From: VRUE01 sp963701265
GTDB lineage: Bacteria; Actinomycetota; Thermoleophilia; Solirubrobacterales; 70-9
DNA length: 64,000 nucleotides
Direction: 5' to 3'
Assembly (NCBI GenBank): GCA_963701265.1
Contig: OY969581.1
Coordinates: 1,054,001 to 1,118,000 of the forward strand
Below, piece after piece: positions 58,007-64,000 of the stretch (within the stretch, counting starts at the first letter, position 1; the number at the start of each line of letters is the position of its first letter). Made by a program: the position numbers and the translations under genes. The notes below the pieces were generated by a model. That model saw nothing but the letters and a program-made list of their open reading frames with translations, was not told where the DNA came from and did no database searches.

Positions 58007-59992
58007 TCAACGCGTTGCACCTGTGCTCGTGGCGTGGATCGTGCCGGAGTCGTCGACCCTGACGCTCCAGGCCGGAGGGACGACGAAGGTGCTCTCCGGA
58101 AGCTCGAAGACAATTGGGCCGTCGAGCGCGAGATCCGCGCCCGGCTCACCGCGCAGGACCGGCGTCTCGACCCACTCGCCATCGAAGCGGACCTGCCGCG
58201 ATCCGTGTTCGACCTCGCCGGCGGCGGCGCTGGGACGGGGACGGGCTCCGGGAGTGACCATCGCCAGGCGAATATGGACGAGTACGACCTCGGCCTCGGG
58301 GTCGCGATGGCCGTAGAGCTGCTCGTGGGCGGCGGCGAAGCGCTCGGCGAGGTCGGCGGGGTCGGGACGGGTCGAGCCGCTGACGGGGAGCTCAAATGCC
58401 TGACCGGCGTAGCGCATCTCATAGATGACTTCGGGCTCTGCCTCTGCGTCGTCGCCGGCCAAGCCAGCGATCAGGTCGTCGACCGCGGCGGCGATCCGTT
58501 CACCGGTGAAGTCCTCGCCGGAGAGCATCACCGTGCGGGCGGTGTCGCGGCGACGGTCGGAGGCGCAGAGGCCAAGGGCCGAGAGCACCCCACCGGCGCG
58601 TGGGCAGAGGATGCGGTTGATCTCGAGCTCGGCGGCGATCGCGGCGGCGTGCATCGGCCCGGCGCCGCCAAAGGGCAGCAGGGCGAAGCGGCGGGGGTCG
58701 ATGCCGCGCTCGACGGTGACGACGCGCAGGGCGCGGACCATCTCCTGGTTGGCGATCCGCAGGATGCCTTCGGCGGCCTCCAGCTCACCAAGTCCCAGCG
58801 CAGCGGCCAGTCTGCCAACGGCGTCGGCCGCGGCGCTGGCGTCCAGGACCACATCGCCGGCCAGCTTCGAGTCAGCGGCGAGTCGGCCGAGCAGCAGGTT
58901 GGCGTCGGTGACGGTGGGCTCGCTACCGCCGCGGTCGTAACAGGCGGGCCCCGGCTCGGCCCCGGCTGATTGCGGGCCGACGCGCAGGGCGCCGCCGCTG
59001 TCCTGCCAGCCGATCGAGCCGCCGCCCGCACCGACGGTGTGGACGTCGACCATCGGCAGCTGGATCACGCGGCCGGCAATCGTGCGCGAGTCGGTTCGCC
59101 TCACCTCGCCTTTCTCGATCACGCAGACGTCGCAGGAGGTGCCGCCCATGTCGAAGCCCAGGGCGTTGCCGTCGCCGGAGACCTGGGCCAGGAGACCGGC
59201 CCCGACGGCGCCCCCGGCTGGACCGGAGAGCACGCTCCAAGCGCCCGCGCGGCCTGCCTCCTCGGCGCTGGCAACACCGCCCGAGGACTGCATCACCATC
59301 GGCTGTGGCAGGCCGGCGCTGACGGCGGCCTCGCCGAGTCGTCCCAGGTAGCGCCCGAGCAGGGGCGAGAGGTAAGCGTCGATCACGGTCGTCGAGCTGC
59401 GCTCGTACTCGCGGAAGCGGGGCAGGACCTCGTGTGAGGCCGAGACGTGCACGCCCGGGAGCGCGCTGCGCAGGTACTCGGCGATGCGCTGCTCGTGGGT
59501 CGGGTCGAGGTATGAGAAGAGCAGGCAGACGGCGACCGCTTCGGCCCCGCTGTCGCGCACGAGCTCGGCGAGGCGATCAGGCTCCGCGGCGGCCAGCGGC
59601 TCAACTACACCCTCGGGTCCGGTGCGCTCGACCGCCCCGAAGCGCAGCTCCTCGTCGACGAGCGCTGTCGGCTTCGGGGCGCAGAGCCGGTAGAGCTCGG
59701 GCCGGTCTTGACGGGCGATCTCGAGCACATCGCCGAAACCACGGGTTGCGATCAGGGCGGTGCGAGCCCCGCGTTCCTCCAGTAGGGCGTTCGTTCCCAC
59801 CGTCATCCCGTGGGCGAAGGCGTCGACGTCGGAGGTCGTCGCGCCGGCCCGCTCGAGGACCGCCTCGACGGCGGCGATCACCGCCCGCGACTGGTCGTCG
59901 GGGGTGGTCGGCAGCTTCGCCGTGTGGAGTCGCTCGCCGTCGAAGAGGACGGCGTCAGTGAAGGTTCCGCCTACGTCGACACCGAGCAGCAC
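58007..59992 (-). CDS. hyuA: Hydantoinase/oxoprolinase A subunit
   Basis: 661 residues. ASKHA-type ATP site: LLGVDVGGTFTDAVLFDGER at the N-terminus, HGMTVGTNALLEERGART, MQSSGGVASAEEA, LSGPAGGAVGAG, LGFDMGGTSCDVCVIEKGEV and LLPFGGAGPMHA. Partner of HyuB. Starts 14 bases after the nadB stop, so co-transcription is likely. Confidence 0.94.
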   Translation of the reverse strand: MLLGVDVGGTFTDAVLFDGERLHTAKLPTTPDDQSRAVIAAVEAVLERAGATTSDVDAFAHGMTVGTNALLEERGARTALIATRGFGDVLEIARQDRPELYRLCAPKPTALVDEELRFGAVERTGPEGVVEPLAAAEPDRLAELVRDSGAEAVAVCLLFSYLDPTHEQRIAEYLRSALPGVHVSASHEVLPRFREYERSSTTVIDAYLSPLLGRYLGRLGEAAVSAGLPQPMVMQSSGGVASAEEAGRAGAWSVLSGPAGGAVGAGLLAQVSGDGNALGFDMGGTSCDVCVIEKGEVRRTDSRTIAGRVIQLPMVDVHTVGAGGGSIGWQDSGGALRVGPQSAGAEPGPACYDRGGSEPTVTDANLLLGRLAADSKLAGDVVLDASAAADAVGRLAAALGLGELEAAEGILRIANQEMVRALRVVTVERGIDPRRFALLPFGGAGPMHAAAIAAELEINRILCPRAGGVLSALGLCASDRRRDTARTVMLSGEDFTGERIAAAVDDLIAGLAGDDAEAEPEVIYEMRYAGQAFELPVSGSTRPDPADLAERFAAAHEQLYGHRDPEAEVVLVHIRLAMVTPGARPRPSAAAGEVEHGSRQVRFDGEWVETPVLRGEPGADLALDGPIVFELPESTFVVPPAWSVRVDDSGTIHATSTGATR

Positions 59993-60006
59993 GCCCGGAA
60001 GCTAGC

Positions 60007-61452
60007 TCAGCGACAGCTTGCGCGGCGCAACTGCCCGTCGGGGCCGAGCACGAAGTGGACGCCGTCGAGCTCCGGATCGGTGGCGGGGAAATCGCTGCGC
60101 AGGTGGCCGCCGCGCGACTCGCAGCGTGCCAGCGCCGAGGTCGCGATCGAGCGGGCGAGCGGAAAGGGATCGTCCTGGAGCTGACGCAGGCGCCCGGGGT
60201 CCCGGCGCGGGCCGGCCAGGGCCCAGACCGCGTCGCGGGTCGCTTCGCTCGGCGGCTCGAAGCGCCACTGCCTCGGCTCCGGCGGCAGGTCGGCCGCGGT
60301 CTCATCGAGCGCAGCCCGCGCTGCGCGGGCACCGAAGACGAAGCACTCGCTGAGCGAGTTGGAGGCGAGGCGGTTGGCGCCGTGCAGGCCGGTGCAGGAG
60401 CACTCGCCGACCGCGTAGAGCCCGGCCAGCGATGAGCGTCCCTCGAGGTCCACGGCGATGCCGCCCATTGTGTAGTGCGCCGCCGGGGCGACCGGGATCA
60501 GTTCGGTCGCCGGTTCGAGCCCCGCCTCCCGCAGCGAGGCGAAGACGTTGGGGAAACGCTCGGGCGCGAGCTCGCGCAGGTCGAGGCCGACCGCCTCGGT
60601 GCCGTCGGTCTCGAGTCGGTCGAGCAGCGCCGCGGTGACCGCGTCGCGCGGCGAGAGCTCGTCGGTGAAGCGGCGGCCGGCGGCATCGAGCAGGGTCGCT
60701 CCCTCTCCTCGCACCGCCTCGGTGATCAGCAGCCCGTCGAAGCGGGTGCCGGGCAGGAAGAGCGCGGTCGGGTGGAACTGGCAGAACTCGAGGTCGGCGA
60801 GGTCGGCGCCCGCGGCTGCAGCCATAGTTGGGCCGGCGCCGATCGCGCCCCAGGGATTCGAGGTGCGCCGCCACAACGCTGCCGCTCCTCCCGTCGCCAG
60901 GACCGTGGCCGCGGCGGCGATTCGACCGTCCTCGGTGAGCACGCCGTGGCAGCGCTCCCCGTCGCTCCAAAGGGCTGTCATCGAGGCGCGCTCGCGCACC
61001 TCGATCCGTTGCTCGCGTGCCACCATCGCGGCGAGCTTCGAGGTGATCTCGTGCCCCGTCGCGCTGCCGCCCGAGTGGACGATGCGGCGGCGGGTATGGC
61101 CGCCCTCGAGGCCGAGTGAGAGCTCACCGTCGGGGTCTAAGTCAAAGACGACGCCGCGCGAGCGCAGCTCTCGCACGGCCGCGGGCGCCTCTTCGACGAG
61201 GGTCCGCACGGCCGAGGGCCGGCAGAGCCCGCGGCCGGCGGCGAGCGTGTCGGTCGCGTGCTGCTCCGGCGAGTCACCCGGCTCGAGCGCTGCCGCCAGA
61301 CCACCCTGGGCCCAGTAGCTGGCACTTTGGGAGAGGGGAGTGCGCGAGACGAGGCAAACGCGTGCGCCGTGCTCGGCCGCTTTCAGCGCCGTCCAGAGAC
61401 CCGCCGCGCCGCCGCCGACGACGACAACGTCGAACTCGGCTTTGGCGGCTAT
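60007..61452 (-). CDS. nadB: L-aspartate oxidase (start codon unclear)
   Basis: FAD enzyme oxidising aspartate to iminoaspartate for NAD synthesis. The dinucleotide-binding start FDVVVVGGGAAGLWTALKAA and SASYWAQGGLAAALE are encoded well upstream of the first normal start (GTG 61209), so that GTG cannot be the true start. No ATG, GTG or TTG exists in frame between them and the upstream coding region. I set the limit at ATA 61452, which overlaps the coiled-coil gene's stop. Further motifs: FCQFHPTALFLPGTRFDGLL, YTMGGIAVDL, GLHGANRLASNSLSE. About 481 residues with a shortened C-terminal helical domain. nadA and nadC are not in the window. Confidence 0.88.
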   Translation of the reverse strand: MAAKAEFDVVVVGGGAAGLWTALKAAEHGARVCLVSRTPLSQSASYWAQGGLAAALEPGDSPEQHATDTLAAGRGLCRPSAVRTLVEEAPAAVRELRSRGVVFDLDPDGELSLGLEGGHTRRRIVHSGGSATGHEITSKLAAMVAREQRIEVRERASMTALWSDGERCHGVLTEDGRIAAAATVLATGGAAALWRRTSNPWGAIGAGPTMAAAAGADLADLEFCQFHPTALFLPGTRFDGLLITEAVRGEGATLLDAAGRRFTDELSPRDAVTAALLDRLETDGTEAVGLDLRELAPERFPNVFASLREAGLEPATELIPVAPAAHYTMGGIAVDLEGRSSLAGLYAVGECSCTGLHGANRLASNSLSECFVFGARAARAALDETAADLPPEPRQWRFEPPSEATRDAVWALAGPRRDPGRLRQLQDDPFPLARSIATSALARCESRGGHLRSDFPATDPELDGVHFVLGPDGQLRRASCR

Positions 61453-61868
61453 CGCTGCCCGGCCTCTCGCCGGATCGCCTCGACCTGACCGCGCAGCCAG
61501 GCGGCCGCGGCCTCGCGGGCGCGGGCCTGCTCGTCAGCGATCGACCCCTCGGCGTCGGCGGCACGTTTCTCGGCGTCGGCGATGCGCTGCTCGGCGGTCT
61601 CGGCCTGTGCCTCGATCTCCGCCAGACGACTCTCGGCCTCGGCGACGACCCGGTCCTTCGCTTCGCGCTCGCGCTTCAGCTCCTCGGCGTGGGCGGCCCG
61701 CAGCGCCTCCAGTGCCTCGGAGGCGCGGGCTCGCTCCTTCTCCAAGTCGGTCTCCAGGGCCTCGATCTCGGTGGCGACCCGCTTCTCCGCGGTGCTTGCC
61801 GCGGCAGCCGCCTCCTCGAGACGGCGCTTTGCCATCTCGACCTGGGCGCTGAGATCCTCGCCGCTCAC
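61449..61868 (-). CDS. Coiled-coil protein
   Basis: 139 residues from GTG 61868, almost entirely one long coiled coil rich in Ala, Glu, Arg (DLEKERARASEALEALRAAH, EAESRLAEIEAQAETAEQRI), with no membrane segment. It ends at nadB with a 4-base overlap and follows the glycosyltransferase by 12 bases. Function unknown. Confidence 0.75.
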   Translation of the reverse strand: MSGEDLSAQVEMAKRRLEEAAAAASTAEKRVATEIEALETDLEKERARASEALEALRAAHAEELKREREAKDRVVAEAESRLAEIEAQAETAEQRIADAEKRAADAEGSIADEQARAREAAAAWLRGQVEAIRREAGQR

Positions 61869-61880
61869 GCGCTCAATCTA

Positions 61881-62822
61881 TTACGCACCGGCAAGGACGG
61901 CGCGGTAGGCCTCGAGGGTTCGCTTCGCCATCCGCGTCGCCGAGAGGGTGGCGGCGCGGGCCGACCCGTCCACCCGGGGGTCGGCGGAGTCGAGCAGAGG
62001 GGCTGCGGCGGCCCGCCAGCGCTCGAGCTCAAAGGGTGCGCAGAGGGTGCCGCGGACGCCGCCGAGCGCGTAGGGGGCGATCCCGACCGGCGTGGAGAGA
62101 ATCGGTACGTCGCAGGCGAGTGCCTCGAGCGCGGCAAGTCCGAAGCCCTCGTAGTCGGATGTGACCAGGACAGCGTTGGCGGCGTTGATCCAAAGTGGCA
62201 TCTGGTCGGGGTCGATCGCGCCACCGGTGAGCAGCTGCGCGCCGCAGGCGTCGGCGAGCTCGGCGGCGCGGTCGTGGCGCTTCTCCTGGCGGGCGGGGTT
62301 GGCGGGGAAGAGCAGGTAACGGCCGTCCGGGTCGAGTTCGAGCTTGCGCCGCGCCTCCGCTCGCGAGTGCGGCTGGAAGCGACGCAGGTCCGGGCCGCAG
62401 GGCAGCACCGCCGAGCCCGGGACGGCAGGGAGACCGGGACGGCTGTCTTCGGGCTCGAAGAGGGCACGGGAGACGGCGGCGACGAGATCGGCGCGCCAGG
62501 CGAGGCGGCGGGAGAGGGCTCCGACCAGCGGGTGCCGCACGTCGGTGCCGTGGAAGCTGACGACGAGCGGGCGGGCGCCGGCGAGGCGGGCGCACCAGCC
62601 GACGAGTCCGTAGTGGGCGTGGACGAGGTCGAACTGCTCTCGCCGCAGCAGCCGGCGCAAGCGCCGCGTGGCAGGCAGGTACTCACCGCGACCGGGCGGG
62701 AACTCGAAACGCACGGCCTCGACACCGCAACGCTCGAGCTCGTCGATCTGATCACGCACCCAGCGGCCGCGCTGCGGCGCCCCTGTATCGGGCATGAAGT
62801 TGGTCACGACCAGCACTCGCAT
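61881..62822 (-). CDS. GT4-type glycosyltransferase
   Basis: 313 residues. N-terminal Rossmann start MRVLVVTNFMPDTGAPQRGR, acceptor-side FDLVHAHYGLVG and VSFHGTDVRHP, and donor-side SDYEGFGLAALEALACDVPI with the family E-x7-E glutamates. Transfers a sugar from a nucleotide donor, probably to lipid or wall polymer. First gene of a minus-strand run with the coiled-coil protein, nadB, hyuA and hyuB. Confidence 0.92.
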   Translation of the reverse strand: MRVLVVTNFMPDTGAPQRGRWVRDQIDELERCGVEAVRFEFPPGRGEYLPATRRLRRLLRREQFDLVHAHYGLVGWCARLAGARPLVVSFHGTDVRHPLVGALSRRLAWRADLVAAVSRALFEPEDSRPGLPAVPGSAVLPCGPDLRRFQPHSRAEARRKLELDPDGRYLLFPANPARQEKRHDRAAELADACGAQLLTGGAIDPDQMPLWINAANAVLVTSDYEGFGLAALEALACDVPILSTPVGIAPYALGGVRGTLCAPFELERWRAAAAPLLDSADPRVDGSARAATLSATRMAKRTLEAYRAVLAGA

Positions 62823-62860
62823 GCGAGGAGGCTAGCTCGGGCATGTCCTGAAAAGCGCGA

Positions 62861-62935
62861 CACATCCGGCACGAACGCGTCTTGCTCGGTGCGTGTCAGA
62901 GGTCGAGCATCGGCCTCCAAACCGCGTCAAAAGGA
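62861..62935 (+). repeat. Direct repeat R1, upstream of fitA
   Basis: CACATCCGGCACGAACGCGT onward matches R2 (63622-63693) in 32 of the first 33 positions and again through GAGCATCGGCCTCCAAACC. An 11-base middle part differs. GCAC-GAAC and GCTC-GGTGC can pair around GCGTCTT. The A/G-rich tail AAAAGGA is shared with R2. Confidence 0.8.
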
Positions 62936-62946
62936 TTGATATCAAT
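62935..62946. promoter_or_regulatory. Palindrome ATTGATATCAAT, probable FitA operator
   Basis: A perfect 12-bp palindrome 17 bases before the fitA ATG. RHH antitoxins with their toxins bind short palindromes at this position. The AT-rich core also contains a possible -10. Confidence 0.5.
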
Positions 62947-62962
62947 GCTATCGTTGTTCGTC

Positions 62963-63196
62963 ATGGCTCAGCTTCTCGTGCGCAACATCGAGGACCAGGT
63001 GGTCCGCGGTCTGAAGGTTCGGGCCGCCCGTCATGGCAGGTCGGCAGAGGAGGAGCACCGGCAGATTCTTCGCGACGTTCTGGGACAGGCCGGCCCGCCG
63101 TTGTCGCTGAAGGAGCTATTGCTCGATATCCCTGACGTGGGAGACGATCGGGACTTTGAGCGGCCGCGCGATCACGGTCGCTCGATCGAGCTGTGA
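62963..63196 (+). CDS. FitA/VapB-type antitoxin
   Basis: 77 residues from ATG 62963. RHH start MAQLLVRNIEDQVVRGLKVR and AARHGRSAEEEHRQILRDVL are the FitA-like (Arc-type) pattern, followed by a toxin-binding tail. The stop overlaps the toxin start (GTGA). It should repress its own operon and neutralise the PIN RNase. Confidence 0.9.
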   Translation: MAQLLVRNIEDQVVRGLKVRAARHGRSAEEEHRQILRDVLGQAGPPLSLKELLLDIPDVGDDRDFERPRDHGRSIEL

Positions 63197-63618
63197 GCTA
63201 CCTGGTCGATACCAACGTGATTTCCGAGCTGCGCAAGGGAGAGCGGGCCGATCCTGCCGCGGTGGCTTGGTTCGGGGAGCTGGCCGACGACGAGGTCTTC
63301 CTCAGCGCCCTCACCCTGGGCGAGATCCGTCGCGGCATCGAGAGCATCCGGCGTCGCGATTCCGTGGCCGCGGCCGCCCTGGACAGCTGGTTGGGGCGGA
63401 TCTCCGAGGCCCACCGCGATCGTGTGTTGCCGATCGACCGGGCGATCGCAGAGGAGTGGGGGCGGATGAACGTGCCGGACCCGCTCCCCGTCGTGGATGG
63501 CCTGCTCGCGGCGACCGCCCGGGTCAACGGCCTCACGCTTGCCACCCGCAATGCCGCGGATATCGCCCGCACCGGAGTGGAGTACCTCGACCCCTTCTCG
63601 GAGCACTCCATCGGTTAG
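63193..63618 (+). CDS. FitB/VapC-type PIN-domain RNase toxin
   Basis: 141 residues, GTG start. PIN acidic residues are visible: YLVDTNVISEL, TLGEIRRGIE, VVDGLLAATARVNGLTLATR with final NAADI. Such toxins cut tRNA or rRNA under stress. Coupled to the antitoxin by 4 bases. The whole pair lies between repeats R1 and R2. Confidence 0.92.
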   Translation: MSYLVDTNVISELRKGERADPAAVAWFGELADDEVFLSALTLGEIRRGIESIRRRDSVAAAALDSWLGRISEAHRDRVLPIDRAIAEEWGRMNVPDPLPVVDGLLAATARVNGLTLATRNAADIARTGVEYLDPFSEHSIG

Positions 63619-63621
63619 TCA

Positions 63622-63693
63622 CACATCCGGCACGAACGCGTCTTGTTCGGTGCGCTCGCGCCGTTGAGCATCGGCCTCCAAACCCGAAAAGGA
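63622..63693 (+). repeat. Direct repeat R2, leader of the pilin gene
   Basis: Copy of R1 761 bases away. GCACGAAC-gcgtctt-GTTCGGTGC forms a hairpin with one bulge and here has better pairing than in R1 (GTTC for GCTC). GCCTCC (63674-63679) can pair with GGAGGC (63691-63696), which is the pilin ribosome-binding site, around an 11-base loop. Confidence 0.8.
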
Positions 63694-63701
63694 GGCGTTG
63701 G

Positions 63702-63947
63702 ATGCTTTACATGGTGATGGGGTACCTGCACGCCGCGATCGAGGGACGGGTGCAGGCGATTCGCGCGCTCGCCGGTGAGCGGGGCCAGGGGACGGTCGAG
63801 TACGTCGGCTTGATCCTGCTTGTCTCGCTGCTGATGGTGGGGATGGTGGCGGCAATGAAGGGGTTCAGCGGCAAACAGGGGCTCGAGCTGGCCGACGTGA
63901 TTACGAACAAGATCAAGGAGGCGGTCGACAAGGTGGCCTTCAAATGA
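63702..63947 (+). CDS. Flp-type pilin
   Basis: 81 residues with GGAGG 6 bases before the ATG. The prepilin motif GERGQGTVEYVGLILLVSLL, with Glu after the cut site and one hydrophobic helix, is that of Flp/TadE-type pilins used in tad pili. The 28-residue leader is long (LHAAIEGRVQAIRALAGERG). The rest of a tad cluster probably lies beyond the right edge; none is in the window. Confidence 0.88.
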   Translation: MLYMVMGYLHAAIEGRVQAIRALAGERGQGTVEYVGLILLVSLLMVGMVAAMKGFSGKQGLELADVITNKIKEAVDKVAFK

Positions 63948-63957
63948 GGGCGGTGGA

Positions 63958-63981
63958 GGGGCGGCCTGTGCGGGCCGCCCC
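63958..63981 (+). terminator. GC hairpin after the pilin gene
   Basis: GGGGCGGCC-tgtgcg-GGCCGCCCC, perfect 9-bp stem, 10 bases after the stop. No U-run; strong pilin expression ending here is plausible. Confidence 0.65.
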
Positions 63982-64000
63982 TGCCCTGCTGCCTCTAGCT

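Noticed and set aside
56449..58422. Long form of hyuB (657 residues)
   Set aside because: The first 152 residues are antisense-like to the hyuA end; the family begins at DPVTLQVMIGG (57966).
1..64000. tRNA and rRNA genes
   Set aside because: I looked for TTCGANTCC-type loops in the intergenic gaps and for rRNA-like stretches and saw none; a covariance-model scan would be needed to be certain.

Overview
The window is high-GC actinobacterial DNA that most resembles the class Thermoleophilia (Solirubrobacterales-like). The reasons are a CysO/CysM/Mec cysteine pathway, a wax ester synthase, an Rrf2-controlled SUF system, very large secreted NHL/propeller proteins with a 'LPDCRAYEMVSP' core, a collagen-like GPAG surface protein, and TetR proteins with a 'LPRGRHAL'-type lead-in. 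This placement is inference from gene content; no rRNA or tRNA gene was seen.

Layout. 1-5285: an RHS/YD-repeat protein entering from the left edge, with beta-helix modules, a variable C-terminal tip and a small membrane protein behind it (candidate toxin and immunity pair). 5286-10628: a family of secreted proteins that share two swapped modules, an MscL-like channel with a zinc ribbon, and a membrane protein. 10655-17459: lipoprotein, FxsA, wax synthase, ispH, a damaged thioredoxin-fold gene, and a cupredoxin-like/membrane pair. 17466-25036: the SUF iron-sulfur machinery (rrf2, sufC, sufS, sufU, Rieske, sufB, sufD) on the minus strand, interrupted by two plus-strand genes. 25063-29998: an MFS exporter, a NarL-type two-component pair split by an AbiEi/DUF559-like gene, and htpX. 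30132-44476: three related TetR regulators bracketing a large block of exported proteins, with two near-identical promoters.

44853-48884 is the most notable region. It is a complete 4.03-kb IS1-family transposon with perfect 16-bp terminal inverted repeats and an 8-bp target duplication (GGCTTCAA). Besides its transposase it carries a winged-helix protein, an XRE repressor, two small proteins, a membrane protein and a 427-residue Ntn-hydrolase. The Ntn-hydrolase aligns with HslV/proteasome beta at the catalytic N-terminus: Thr directly after Met, Asp at mature position 17, an NK motif, and a later GFGSDD loop. I do not know this cargo as a described system.

48945-54592 holds the protein-thiocarboxylate cysteine pathway: a rhodanese-ThiF activator, CysO, CysM and, 2.7 kb away, the JAMM protease Mec. 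The activator and cysM share an identical 19-bp promoter/palindrome element, and the transposon sits five bases from one copy. 51564-56300 has secreted delta-60/RTX and glycosidase proteins and small conserved genes. 56449-62822 is a minus-strand run: glycosyltransferase, coiled-coil protein, nadB, hyuA, hyuB. 62861-63947 holds a FitAB-type toxin-antitoxin pair between two copies of a structured repeat, then a Flp-type pilin.
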